Assembly: GCF_036965045.1 (NCBI RefSeq)
Contig: NZ_JBALOV010000007.1
Coordinates: 124,001 to 188,000 of the forward strand
DNA from: Ferdinandcohnia sp036965045
GTDB lineage: Bacteria; Bacillota; Bacilli; Bacillales; Bacillaceae_L
Length of the DNA stretch: 64,000 nucleotides
Direction of reading: 5' to 3'
In this document: piece after piece, positions 44,111 through 52,930 of the stretch
How the letters are laid out: each line of letters opens with the position of its first letter
How positions within the stretch are numbered: position 1 is the first letter of the stretch
Position numbers and translations under genes: made by a program
The notes under the pieces: model-generated
Databases searched by the model: none
What the model saw: the letters and a program-made list of their open reading frames with translations, nothing else
What the model was told of the DNA's origin: nothing

Positions 44111-45379
44111 ATGGTTAATATTCCTAGAGGAACGCAGGACATTCTTCCAGGTAATGTGGAAAAGTGGCAATATATTGAGGAAAAGGCTCGAGATATTTGC
44201 AAAAGATTTAATTATAAAGAAATTCGGACACCAATCTTTGAACATACAGAACTATTTTTACGAAGTGTTGGTGAAACCACAGATATCGTAACAAAAGAAA
44301 TGTACACTTTTGAAGACCGTGGAGAACGAAGCCTAACCCTTCGACCGGAAGGCACCGCAGCTGTTGTACGTTCATATGTGGAAAATAAAATGTTTGGCAA
44401 CCCGACCCAGCCAACAAAACTGTATTATTGTGGACCAATGTTCCGATACGAACGTCCGCAAGCTGGTCGCTTCCGTCAATTCGTTCAATTTGGAGTAGAG
44501 GCATTAGGAAGTAATGACCCTGCTATCGATGCAGAAGTCATTGCACTCGCGATGGAACTCTACAAATCACTTGGATTAAAAAAACTTAAGCTTGTCATTA
44601 ACAGCCTAGGTGATACTTCTAGTAGGAGTGCACACCGAGACGCCCTAATCGCACACTTTTCTCCTAGAATAGGCGAGTTTTGTTCAGACTGTAAATCAAG
44701 ACTTGAAAAAAATCCAATGCGAATTCTGGATTGTAAAAAAGACCGTGATCACGAGTTAATGCATTTTGCACCATCTATTCTCGAATATTTAAACGAGGAA
44801 TCGAACGAGTATTTTAATAAAGTCAAGACATACTTAACAGATTTACAGATTGATTTCGAGGTGGATTCAGGTCTAGTTAGGGGCTTGGATTACTATAACC
44901 ACACAGCTTTTGAAATTATGAGTGATGCAGAAGGCTTTGGCGCCATTACGACCCTATGTGGCGGAGGTCGCTACAATGGTTTAGTGGAAGGACTTGGCGG
45001 ACCTGAAACCCCAGGCATCGGATTTGCTTTAAGTATTGAGAGGCTTTTAGCCGCATTGAATGCAGAGGGAATTGATCTTCCAGTAGAAGAACGCGTGGAC
45101 TGCTATATTGCTGCAATCGGGGATGCTGCGACTTCAAAATCTGTCTATTTAGTAAATCAACTTAGAAAAGCAGGCTTAGTTGCTGAGAAAGACTATTTAA
45201 ATAAAAAAGTAAAAGGCCAATTCAAAGCAGCTGACAGATTACAAGCTAATTTTGTTGCAATTTTAGGCGATGAAGAATTAGAAAGAAATGTGATAAATGT
45301 AAAAAACATGGAAACTGGAAACCAAGAAGAAGTTGATATTGAGCAATTTATAAACTATATACTTGAAAAAAGTCACTAG
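44111..45379 (+). CDS. hisS: Histidine-tRNA ligase
   Basis: Class II aminoacyl-tRNA synthetase charging tRNA-His. It starts NIPRGTQDILPG. Motif 2 is TLRPEGTAAVVRSYVE and MFRYERPQAGRFRQF. The His-specific motifs are LVRGLDYYNHTAFEI and GGGRYNGLVEGLGG, with motif 3 in GIGFALSIERL. Length 422 aa, strong AAGGAGGAG site. Expression is through the T-box. Confidence 0.98.
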   Translation: MVNIPRGTQDILPGNVEKWQYIEEKARDICKRFNYKEIRTPIFEHTELFLRSVGETTDIVTKEMYTFEDRGERSLTLRPEGTAAVVRSYVENKMFGNPTQPTKLYYCGPMFRYERPQAGRFRQFVQFGVEALGSNDPAIDAEVIALAMELYKSLGLKKLKLVINSLGDTSSRSAHRDALIAHFSPRIGEFCSDCKSRLEKNPMRILDCKKDRDHELMHFAPSILEYLNEESNEYFNKVKTYLTDLQIDFEVDSGLVRGLDYYNHTAFEIMSDAEGFGAITTLCGGGRYNGLVEGLGGPETPGIGFALSIERLLAALNAEGIDLPVEERVDCYIAAIGDAATSKSVYLVNQLRKAGLVAEKDYLNKKVKGQFKAADRLQANFVAILGDEELERNVINVKNMETGNQEEVDIEQFINYILEKSH

Positions 45380-45390
45380 GAGTGGGAGAC

Positions 45391-47160
45391 ATGTTTGGAA
45401 GAACGTATTATTGTGGTGAAATCACCGAACAAGCAATTGGCGAAAAAGTAACCTTAAAGGGTTGGGTTCAGCGAAGAAGGGACTTAGGCGGACTTATTTT
45501 TATTGACCTAAGAGACAGAACAGGGATCGTCCAAATTGTAGTTAATCCTGAAGAATCCAAGGAAGCATTAGAAATTGCCGAAACTGTAAGAAGTGAATAT
45601 GTATTAGATATTGAAGGAACAGTTGTGGCTCGTGATGAATCAACAATAAACAATAATATTACGACCGGAAAAATCGAAATTAAAGCAACGGATGTCAAAA
45701 TCATAAATGAAGCAAAAACGCCCCCATTTATGATTGAAGACCGTACCGATGTTTCTGAGGATTTACGTTTAAAATATCGTTATTTAGATCTTCGCCGACC
45801 GGCTATGTTTGAAACCTTTAAAATGCGTCATAATGTCACGAAATCAATTCGAGACTATCTCGACGGTGAAGGATTCTTAGATATCGAAACACCTATTTTA
45901 ACAAAAAGCACACCTGAAGGTGCCCGGGACTATCTAGTACCAAGCCGAGTACACCCTGGTGAGTTTTACGCCTTGCCACAATCACCACAAATTTTCAAAC
46001 AGCTATTGATGGTAGGTGGATTTGACCGTTATTATCAAATTGCTCGTTGTTTCAGAGACGAGGACCTGCGTGCTGACAGACAGCCGGAATTTACACAAAT
46101 TGATATCGAAACGTCTTTCATGAGTCAGGAAGATATCATGGCCATGGCTGAGCAAATGATGAAAAAGCTTATGAAGGATGTAAAAGGAATGGACATCGAG
46201 CTTCCATTACCACGATTAACTTATGAAGATGCAATGAACCGTTATGGTTCGGACAAACCTGATACTCGTTTTGATATGGAATTAATCAACCTATCTGAAG
46301 TTGTAAAGGATAGTGGATTTAAAGTCTTCAGCAATGCAGTGGCAACAGGCGGTCAGGTAAAGGCAATCAATGCAAAGGATGCTGCTGATAAATACACTCG
46401 TAAAGATATCGATGGACTTACTGAATATGTAAATCGTTATGGTGCTAAAGGATTGGCATGGTTAAAGGTTGAAGAAGATGAATTAAAGGGTCCGATTGCT
46501 AAGTTCTTTGATGCAGAAGAGCAAAAAACATTAAGAGCAGTTTTAGAAGCTTCAGCGGGAGATCTACTCTTATTTGTAGCGGATAAGCCAAAAGTTGTTG
46601 CAGATGCATTAGGTGCACTTCGATTAAAACTTGGAAAAGAGCTTGATGTAATCGATGAGTCTAAGTTTAATTTCCTTTGGGTGACTGACTGGCCACTATT
46701 TGAGTTTGATGAGGAAGATGGACGTTATTATGCAGCCCACCACCCATTTACAATGCCAGCAAGAGATGATATTGAGCATTTGGAGAGCAAACCATGGGAA
46801 GTAAAGGCACAAGCATATGACCTTGTATTGAATGGCTATGAGTTAGGTGGGGGCTCCCTTCGTATTTTTGAACGTGACATCCAGGAAAAGATGTTCAAAG
46901 TTTTAGGATTTACTGAAGAGGAAGCAAAGGAGCAGTTTGGATTCTTATTAGAAGCTTTTGAATATGGAACACCACCACATGGTGGTATTGCATTAGGACT
47001 AGATAGACTTGTTATGCTATTAGCGGGCAGAACAAATCTTCGTGATACGATTGCCTTCCCTAAAACTGCAAGTGCAAGTGATCTCTTAACAGATGCACCG
47101 GGTGAGGTAAGCAAGGCACAATTGAACGACTTGTATTTGTCGTTAAATGTTCGAAAATAG
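45391..47160 (+). CDS. aspS: Aspartate-tRNA ligase
   Basis: Class IIb synthetase. An N-terminal OB anticodon-binding domain (GWVQRRRDLGGLIFIDLRDR) is followed by the catalytic domain with SPQIFKQLLMVGGFDRYYQIARCFRDED (motif 2 region), a GAD insertion, and motif 3 at GIALGLDRLVMLL. ATG 45391 is preferred to GTG 45382 because AGGAG lies 8 bases before it; length 589 aa. It is 11 bp after hisS in one operon. Confidence 0.97.
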   Translation: MFGRTYYCGEITEQAIGEKVTLKGWVQRRRDLGGLIFIDLRDRTGIVQIVVNPEESKEALEIAETVRSEYVLDIEGTVVARDESTINNNITTGKIEIKATDVKIINEAKTPPFMIEDRTDVSEDLRLKYRYLDLRRPAMFETFKMRHNVTKSIRDYLDGEGFLDIETPILTKSTPEGARDYLVPSRVHPGEFYALPQSPQIFKQLLMVGGFDRYYQIARCFRDEDLRADRQPEFTQIDIETSFMSQEDIMAMAEQMMKKLMKDVKGMDIELPLPRLTYEDAMNRYGSDKPDTRFDMELINLSEVVKDSGFKVFSNAVATGGQVKAINAKDAADKYTRKDIDGLTEYVNRYGAKGLAWLKVEEDELKGPIAKFFDAEEQKTLRAVLEASAGDLLLFVADKPKVVADALGALRLKLGKELDVIDESKFNFLWVTDWPLFEFDEEDGRYYAAHHPFTMPARDDIEHLESKPWEVKAQAYDLVLNGYELGGGSLRIFERDIQEKMFKVLGFTEEEAKEQFGFLLEAFEYGTPPHGGIALGLDRLVMLLAGRTNLRDTIAFPKTASASDLLTDAPGEVSKAQLNDLYLSLNVRK

Positions 47161-47184
47161 CGAACAAAACCCTTTTTGGTCAAC

Positions 47185-47213
47185 TTGTAAACACGAATCT
47201 GGTGTGTTATTAT
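47185..47213 (+). promoter_or_regulatory. Candidate promoter for the 6S RNA transcript
   Basis: TTGTAA, a 17-base spacer and TATTAT with an extended TG. No closer sigma-A promoter is evident before the 6S RNA, which would start about 230 bases downstream beyond an inserted element. Confidence 0.5.
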
Positions 47214-47230
47214 TGTGACATAAAGTTAGA

Positions 47231-47436
47231 GTTCAAAAAGGAGGATGAAAAGGACCAAGAAGTTCGAGGCGGCGCAGCTTTGAGTACCGGAACGTATGTA
47301 GTTAATACGTGAGGAACGGAAAAACAAGCCAACGAGCTTCCACAGGATGTGGTGACTTCGACGTTCGACACAGGACGTGTCGGCCGTTAGTCGAAGTTCC
47401 TCTTGCGATGTGTCATTTTCACCGGACTTTTTGAAC
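47231..47436. mobile_element. MITE-like 206-bp element with terminal inverted repeats
   Basis: It begins GTTCAAAAAG and ends CTTTTTGAAC, an exact 10-bp inverted repeat; beyond it the ends keep weaker pairing (TGAAAA and TTTTCA). Inside are nested hairpins: CGTAT/ATACG within CCG/CGG (near 47294-47320), and CTTCGAC/GTCGAAG enclosing CGACAC/GTGTCG (near 47356-47398). No protein-coding frame of note. No clear target-site duplication flanks it. It looks like a non-autonomous element or structured intergenic repeat; only one copy is in the window. Confidence 0.65.
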
Positions 47437-47443
47437 AACCTCT

Positions 47444-47645
47444 AAGTTGAAGTCCTGATGTGTTTGTCGTATAACCTATTGTTTTGACCGAACAATAGTT
47501 TATACGGGAACCCGGAGTTTTCGTACTTGCGTAAATGCCTCAGTTTTCGCTAATAGTGGACTTACTAAAGTCGAAATAGGGTGCCCACCTGCGGAGAGCG
47601 GGTTCAAAACTAAGGCATCGACGGCACGATTGGGACTTCTACAGA
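47444..47645 (+). ncRNA. ssrS: 6S RNA (BsrA / 6S-1 type)
   Basis: Regulatory RNA that mimics an open promoter and binds sigma-A RNA polymerase. The closing stem is AAGTCC (47450-47455) with GGACTT (47633-47638). The 5' part AAGTCCTGATGTGTT matches the start I recall for B. subtilis 6S-1. A long irregular hairpin with a central bubble fills the interior, including CCTGCGGAGAGCGGG. It lies between aspS and the tcdA/yrvM gene, the known place of B. subtilis bsrA. Ends are approximate. Confidence 0.85.
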
Positions 47646-47663
47646 AAGACTAACTCAACCAAC

Positions 47664-47700
47664 AAAACCCTGTTTACTTTTTTGTAAACAGGGTTTTTTA
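47664..47700 (+). terminator. Terminator after 6S RNA
   Basis: AAAACCCTGTTTAC and GTAAACAGGGTTTT form a perfect 14-bp stem with a 6-base loop and a T tail. Confidence 0.92.
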
Positions 47701-47732
47701 TGTAAAAAATAACTAATTTCATATAGAAATTC

Positions 47733-47759
47733 TTGAATTTAGATGAAGTATGTTATATT
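47733..47759 (+). promoter_or_regulatory. Candidate promoter of tcdA
   Basis: TTGAAT, a short 15-base spacer and TATATT with extended TG, about 60 bp before the start codon. The spacing is suboptimal. Confidence 0.4.
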
Positions 47760-47820
47760 CTAATTCTGGTAAAAATACAACAAAGCTACGATGAAATTGA
47801 TACCTTATGGAGTTGAAGAG

Positions 47821-48585
47821 ATGTTACACCAATTTTCACGAAACGAATTAGCAGTAGGTAAAAATGGCGTTGAAATCCTTAAAAATAGTACAGTTGCCGT
47901 TCTGGGAGTCGGGGGAGTCGGGTCCTTCTCGGTTGAAGCACTTGCCCGATCTGGAGTAGGACGCTTAATACTTGTTGATAAGGACAATGTAGATATTACC
48001 AATATTAATCGACAACTGCCTGCTTTACTTTCCACAGTTGGTCAGTCAAAAGTAGACATTATGAAAGACCGTATTGCAGACATAAACCCTGAATGTGAAG
48101 TAATCGCACTTAAAATGTTTTATACAGAGGAAACATATGAGGAATTTTTCAGCTATAACTTAGACTTTGTCATCGATGCCTCTGACACAATTATGTATAA
48201 AATACATCTTATGAAGGAATGTTTAAAACGAAATATTCCAATCATTTCAAGTATGGGAGCAGCAAATAAAATGGACCCAACTCGTTTTATGATTGCAGAT
48301 ATTTCCAAAACTCACACTGATCCAATCGCTAAGGTCATTCGGACGAAATTACGAAAAGAGGGAATTCGTAAAGGAATTCCTGTCGTATTCTCTGATGAAA
48401 GTCCAATTGTGATTCGCGAAGATATTCGTCAGGAAATTACGGATGAAAATGCTAAAATTCGTAAGGCAAAAATGCCGCCATCCTCAAATGCATTTGTTCC
48501 ATCTACATGTGGACTTATTATGGCAAGCTATGTAGTCCGCGAATTACTAAAAGACATCAAGATCAAAAGAGTAAAGGACGAATAG
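47821..48585 (+). CDS. tcdA: tRNA threonylcarbamoyladenosine dehydratase TcdA (YrvM)
   Basis: E1-like enzyme that cyclises t6A to ct6A at position 37 of tRNA. The Rossmann ATP site is VAVLGVGGVGSFSVEALARSG, followed by DKDNVDITNINRQ. FVIDASDT and FVPSTCGL (a Cys in the C-terminal region) are also conserved. ATG 47821 is preferred over 47791: GGAG lies 8 bases upstream and MLHQFSRNE is the normal N-terminus. Length 254 aa. Confidence 0.94.
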   Translation: MLHQFSRNELAVGKNGVEILKNSTVAVLGVGGVGSFSVEALARSGVGRLILVDKDNVDITNINRQLPALLSTVGQSKVDIMKDRIADINPECEVIALKMFYTEETYEEFFSYNLDFVIDASDTIMYKIHLMKECLKRNIPIISSMGAANKMDPTRFMIADISKTHTDPIAKVIRTKLRKEGIRKGIPVVFSDESPIVIREDIRQEITDENAKIRKAKMPPSSNAFVPSTCGLIMASYVVRELLKDIKIKRVKDE

Positions 48586-48613
48586 AAAAACGTGGCCATT
48601 GCGGCCACGTTTT
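48586..48613 (+). terminator. Bidirectional terminator between tcdA and rsfA
   Basis: AAAACGTGGCC and GGCCACGTTTT form a perfect stem with a 5-base loop, between convergent genes. Confidence 0.9.
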
Positions 48614-49285
48614 CTATTTTGCCAATTGCTCAAGATTTCCGTTTTTATCCATACGGAAAGCAGGGGAGTTACGGTCATCAGAATCTTCAAACATGACCAG
48701 ACGTCTTGCACGATCCATTATTTGTACCAGTGCTTGGTAGTCTTCTTGAATGATAGTCTGTTGGTCAGATAATTTTTCTAACTTCTTCTCAAGCTCTTTT
48801 GTTTGTTGTCTTAACGATTCATTTTCTCGACGTAAGCGATTGTTCTCCATCTCCAACTGGTTTGACAGAAGATCATGACGTCGTAAGGACGATAAGAAAG
48901 ATATGCAATCTTCAAGCGTAATGGAGTTTGATGATGGGATGAGTTCCGCCGACACCTCTTCCACATACACAGGTGTAGATGTTTCTTCGACAACCATTTC
49001 CTTTATTACTGGTTTTTCAGTCGTTACCGTATTTTCTTTGTTCATTCTTTCTAATGCTCTTTTTCGTGCTTTTCTTTGTTTTTTGGCAATGGCAATGGCC
49101 TGTTCATAATTATTGCGAACTTCCGCATTCCATCTGAACCCACATGCTGCTGAGGTACGATTTAATTTATCGCCTACTTCATCGAATGCCGCTAATTGTG
49201 TTCCACCCTCGCGAATGTACCGTAAAACCGTTTCAGCTAATAAGAGATCATCCTCATGAGACCATGCGTCTTGTCTAACTTTCAT
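48614..49285 (-). CDS. RsfA-family prespore-type transcription regulator
   Basis: The 223-aa product starts MKVRQDAWSHEDDLLLAETV, a Myb/SANT-like DNA-binding domain (about residues 5-55) with two further conserved Trp/aromatic positions (GFRWNAEVRNNY). A basic patch (KKQRKARKRAL), a variable linker and a C-terminal coiled coil (about 150-195) follow. RsfA of B. subtilis modulates sigma-F genes in the forespore; paralogues are common, so this may be RsfA itself or a relative. Confidence 0.85.
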   Translation of the reverse strand: MKVRQDAWSHEDDLLLAETVLRYIREGGTQLAAFDEVGDKLNRTSAACGFRWNAEVRNNYEQAIAIAKKQRKARKRALERMNKENTVTTEKPVIKEMVVEETSTPVYVEEVSAELIPSSNSITLEDCISFLSSLRRHDLLSNQLEMENNRLRRENESLRQQTKELEKKLEKLSDQQTIIQEDYQALVQIMDRARRLVMFEDSDDRNSPAFRMDKNGNLEQLAK

Positions 49286-49478
49286 ATAACCAACTCCCTA
49301 TTAATTAAAATGATAGATTTTTTCTTTATATCTAGCATGACCATGTTAAATTTGTTTTATACATTACTAGTTTTAGGAAAATAGGAAATACTCCTAAAGG
49401 CATATCATGACTGCAAGTTGCAATGTAAAAAGGATGTAAAGTTTTCTCACAACCTAAAAAAATGGGAACTTTTTCATT

Positions 49479-49484
49479 TATAAT
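49479..49484 (+). promoter_or_regulatory. Candidate -10 of the ABC transporter operon
   Basis: TATAAT about 85 bp before the start codon; the -35 region is poor, so the promoter may need an activator or may be weak. Confidence 0.35.
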
Positions 49485-49517
49485 ACGTAAGTAGTAATAT
49501 CGCATAATCCGGAAAAT

Positions 49518-49550
49518 GTGAACGAGATTCACGAGACACGAATCTCACAA
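49518..49550 (+). other. Dyad in the ABC operon leader
   Basis: GAGATTC and GAATCTC (49524-49530, 49540-49546) are flanked by TGTGA and TCACA, making an interrupted dyad of about 33 bp. It lies downstream of the -10 and 6 bases before the AAGGAGG ribosome site. It could be an operator or an mRNA hairpin; which one cannot be decided here. Confidence 0.5.
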
Positions 49551-49569
49551 ACTGTAAGGAGGAGAAAAT

Positions 49570-50490
49570 GTGCAGCCAGTTTTACAATTGAAAAACGTTA
49601 AAAAGACAATTGGTAGGAAAGATATTATTAAAGGAATTACCTTCGATGTCTATTCAGGAGAAGTTTTTGGTTTTTTAGGACCAAATGGTGCCGGTAAAAC
49701 GACTACGATTAGAATGCTTGTAGGACTCATGTCTATCACAGACGGTGAAGTCATTATTAAAGGAACAAACATAGCAAAGAATTTTGAACAAGCTGTTCAG
49801 CATATTGGGGGCATTGTTGAAAACCCAGAAATGTATAAATTTTTAACAGGCTATCAAAACCTTGTTCACTATGCAAGGATGGTACAAGGGGTAACTAAAG
49901 AAAGAATTCATGAAGTGGCTGAACTTGTTGGTCTTGGAAAAAGAATCAATGATAAAGTCAAAACATACTCACTAGGGATGCGTCAGCGTTTAGGGGTTGC
50001 CCAGGCGTTATTGCATAACCCTTCGATTTTGATTTTAGATGAACCTACCAACGGATTAGATCCTGCTGGCATTCGTGAGGTTCGTGATTATATTCGGAAG
50101 CTTGCACAAGAGCAAGGTCTGGCTGTAATTGTATCAAGCCATTTGCTTTCCGAAATGGAAATGATGTGTGACCGCATTGGGATTATTCAAGATGGCAGAT
50201 TAGTGGGTGTACAAAAGGTTACTGAATTTGTGAATGAAGAAGCTACTATTCGGGTTCAATTTCAAGTAGGTCAAATAGAAAAAGCTTTATCGATTCTATC
50301 AGCTGAATATCCAAAGCTTGAAGTGATACAGACGGATAAAGGAATTGAGATTCTTACGGATCAGGAAATGATTCCACAAATAAATGCTAGTCTTGTAAAA
50401 AATGAGATTCACGTGTTTGGAATTGCACAACTTTCAAAATCGTTAGAAGATCGATTCTTAGAGGTAACAGGAGGTAGTGGAATTGGGTAA
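49570..50490 (+). CDS. ABC transporter ATP-binding protein
   Basis: ATPase of an ABC-2 exporter. Walker A GPNGAGKTT, signature YSLGMRQRLGVAQAL, Walker B ILILDEPTNGLDP and the switch His in VSSHLLSEME are all present. The type resembles bacitracin/antimicrobial peptide or unknown-substrate exporters of Firmicutes. GTG start behind AAGGAGGAG; 306 aa. It overlaps the permease gene by 8 bp. Confidence 0.93.
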   Translation: MQPVLQLKNVKKTIGRKDIIKGITFDVYSGEVFGFLGPNGAGKTTTIRMLVGLMSITDGEVIIKGTNIAKNFEQAVQHIGGIVENPEMYKFLTGYQNLVHYARMVQGVTKERIHEVAELVGLGKRINDKVKTYSLGMRQRLGVAQALLHNPSILILDEPTNGLDPAGIREVRDYIRKLAQEQGLAVIVSSHLLSEMEMMCDRIGIIQDGRLVGVQKVTEFVNEEATIRVQFQVGQIEKALSILSAEYPKLEVIQTDKGIEILTDQEMIPQINASLVKNEIHVFGIAQLSKSLEDRFLEVTGGSGIG

Positions 50491-51433
50491 TTTCTTCAAA
50501 CTTATTCAGAATGAAAATATGAAAATTTACCGTCGGGTTTCAACTTGGATCATGCTTGTAATCCTGATTGGAGCTGCACTTGTTGTGGGGATTGTCACGA
50601 ATATAACTGCTTCTGATTCTGTAGATGAAAATTGGAAACAAAACCTGCAACAACAAAATGAATCGTTCAAAGCAGATATAGAGAATGAATCTATACCAAA
50701 AATGGCAAGGGATACCATTGAAAAAGAACTAGCTATTAATGAATACCGTATCGAACATGATATAGCACCAACAAATGATAGATCGATTTGGACCTATATG
50801 GGATATGCAGCGGAAATTGTTTCGTTAATTACCTTATTTACAATTGTAGTCGGTGCAAGCAGTGTTGCATCAGAATTTACATGGGGAACAATAAAGTTAT
50901 TGTTAATCCGGCCCGTATCAAGAGCAAAGATTCTTTTATCTAAATATTTAGCAACCATCTTGTTTGCGTTATTTTCATTAGTTCTACTCTTTGTTGTTTC
51001 ATTCATTATAGGAAGTATCTTCTTCGGTAGCGGAGATTCCATACCACACCTCGTTTATAGAGATGGTGCAGTACATGAGGTTCTTATGGTTTCTCATATT
51101 TTAGGGGTTTTTGGATTAAAATCCATTAATTTAATCATGATGTCCACATTTGCATTTATGATTTCAACCATTTTTAGAAACAGTGGTCTTGCTATTGGGT
51201 TAGCGATCTTCTTAATGTTTGCTGGGGTAAATGCAACTGCCCTCTTGGCAATGAAATTTGATTGGGCAAAATACATCCTGTTTGCGAATACAGATCTATC
51301 CCAATACCTAACTGGATATGTTTTAGTTGAAGGAATGACAATGCAATTTTCAATTGTCATGCTAATCATTTATTTTGTTATTTTCAATGCACTTACATGG
51401 TTCGTGTTTACGAAACGTGATGTAGCTGCTTAA
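50483..51433 (+). CDS. ABC-2 type permease
   Basis: Membrane partner of the preceding ATPase. About six helices, with a large extracytoplasmic loop after the first (about residues 40-105, rich in Gln, Asn and Glu). SVASEFTWGTIKLLLIRPVSRAKIL is the typical ABC-2 phrase before helix 3. TTG 50483 is chosen because AGGAGGT lies 7 bases before it; GTG 50477 is too close to the site. Length 316 aa. Substrate unknown. Confidence 0.88.
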   Translation: MGNFFKLIQNENMKIYRRVSTWIMLVILIGAALVVGIVTNITASDSVDENWKQNLQQQNESFKADIENESIPKMARDTIEKELAINEYRIEHDIAPTNDRSIWTYMGYAAEIVSLITLFTIVVGASSVASEFTWGTIKLLLIRPVSRAKILLSKYLATILFALFSLVLLFVVSFIIGSIFFGSGDSIPHLVYRDGAVHEVLMVSHILGVFGLKSINLIMMSTFAFMISTIFRNSGLAIGLAIFLMFAGVNATALLAMKFDWAKYILFANTDLSQYLTGYVLVEGMTMQFSIVMLIIYFVIFNALTWFVFTKRDVAA

Positions 51434-51436
51434 AGA

Positions 51437-51480
51437 AAAGGGGGAAGAAATAGTAGAAATCTATTTCTCCCCCTCTTTTT
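51437..51480 (+). terminator. Terminator between the ABC operon and rarA
   Basis: AGGGGGAAGAAATAG and CTATTTCTCCCCCT form a long stem with one bulge and a T tail. The right arm overlaps the 3' end of rarA, so it may act in both directions. Confidence 0.75.
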
Positions 51481-52762
51481 GTAGTTGCTCTAGCCGGTAG
51501 TATACTTTTGAAAAATATTTTTCTTGTCCATTTTGTTTCGGTTTGAAGTATTTTCTATTTTTCAATAGATCCGGTAAGTATTGCTGCTTTACCCAACTAT
51601 TTGGGTAGTCATGTGGATATAGATAACCAATTCCGTGGCCAAGTTCTTTTGCACCACTATAATGTGCATCCCTGAGGTGATCAGGAATCTCTCCGATATT
51701 TCCTTTTCTAATATCCTCAATCGCCTTATCGAGCGATCGATATGCACTGTTTGTTTTTGGTGATAAGCATTGTTCAATCACGACATTCGCTAACGGAATT
51801 CGTGCTTCAGGTAATCCGAGTCGTTCGACCGCTTGACAAGCGGCTACAGTATGAACCCCAACCTCGGGTGCAGCGATTGAAATATCTTCATAAGCAATGA
51901 CTGTAAGTCGTCTGCAAATCGAAACTAAATCCCCACCTTCAATTAGTCTTGCTAAATAATGCAGAGCAGCGTTAACATCGCTGCCACGGATGCTTTTTTG
52001 AAGACAAGATAACAGTGAATAATGAAGGTCTCCATCTTTATCATGAGAAAAGCCTTTATTTTCTACACATTCCTGTACAAGCTCTATCTCTATTTCAACG
52101 ATGTCACTATCTCTTGATTTTGAAGCCAACACGACGTCTTCTAACACATTCATTGCAGAACGTGCATCCCCCTTTGTGGATGATGAGATTAAGTCAATTG
52201 CCTCTTCAGATATTGAAATTTGCAAATGGCCGAGACCCCGTTCTGAATCTCCTAAGGCACGCTTGATTAATTCCTTTATATCCTCTTTTGTTAGTGGTCG
52301 CAGTTCTTTAATCTGTCCACATCTGCTCCGAATCGCCGGATTGACATCGTGAAACGGATTTTCCGTGGTCGCTCCAATTAATGAAATCAAACCTCGCTCA
52401 ACATGAGGAAGTAAATAATCCTGTTGTGCTTTGTTAAAACGATGGACCTCATCGATAAAAAGAATTAATTTACCTTCCGTTTTTGCAATTGATACGGCAT
52501 CCTCAATATCTTTTTTTCCTGCAGTTGTTGCGTTGATGGAGATGAAGGGCATATCAACGGTACCTGCAATTGCCGTAGCAATCGATGTTTTTCCAATTCC
52601 AGGCTCACCATAGAGTAAGATGGATGGAACATGTCCATTCATAATCATTTTATATAACGCTGTTTCCTTGCCGATAATATGTTTCTGACCAAGAATTTCT
52701 TCAATATGTCTTGGCCGCATTCGATACGATAAAGGTGCTTCGATTAGTGATTCAAAAAGCAA
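51461..52762 (-). CDS. rarA: Replication-associated recombination protein RarA (MgsA)
   Basis: AAA+ ATPase acting at stalled forks with SSB. Walker A YGEPGIGKTSIA, Walker B LFIDEVHRFNKAQQD, sensor ATTENPFHDVN and the C-terminal tetramer domain (GDARSAMNVLED, YPHDYPNSWVKQQYLP) are clear. The start is ambiguous. The TTG at 52762 has AAGGGG 9 bases upstream, while the ATG at 52771 directly abuts that site. Length 433 aa from the TTG. Confidence 0.95.
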   Translation of the reverse strand: MLFESLIEAPLSYRMRPRHIEEILGQKHIIGKETALYKMIMNGHVPSILLYGEPGIGKTSIATAIAGTVDMPFISINATTAGKKDIEDAVSIAKTEGKLILFIDEVHRFNKAQQDYLLPHVERGLISLIGATTENPFHDVNPAIRSRCGQIKELRPLTKEDIKELIKRALGDSERGLGHLQISISEEAIDLISSSTKGDARSAMNVLEDVVLASKSRDSDIVEIEIELVQECVENKGFSHDKDGDLHYSLLSCLQKSIRGSDVNAALHYLARLIEGGDLVSICRRLTVIAYEDISIAAPEVGVHTVAACQAVERLGLPEARIPLANVVIEQCLSPKTNSAYRSLDKAIEDIRKGNIGEIPDHLRDAHYSGAKELGHGIGYLYPHDYPNSWVKQQYLPDLLKNRKYFKPKQNGQEKYFSKVYYRLEQLQKEGEK

Positions 52763-52930
52763 AAGATTCATCCCCTTACCCAACAATTCAAAGTGATATT
52801 CCAACTTTATCATACGTTTCCAATTGATAAAATTCAAATGCAAAGCAATTTATGATATAATGTCGTGATTAGAAGAAAATGAAATTAAATGATTTACAGC
52901 AGTGTGAGACAGAAGAGACGGAGTGAGAGA

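Noticed and set aside
47231..47436. Calling the 206-bp element a resident part of 6S RNA
   Set aside because: It has its own closed inverted termini and lies outside the AAGTCC/GGACTT closing stem of 6S RNA.
49286..49569. Further small gene between rsfA and the ABC operon
   Set aside because: No frame with a ribosome site and sensible composition was seen; only a -10 and a dyad are supported.
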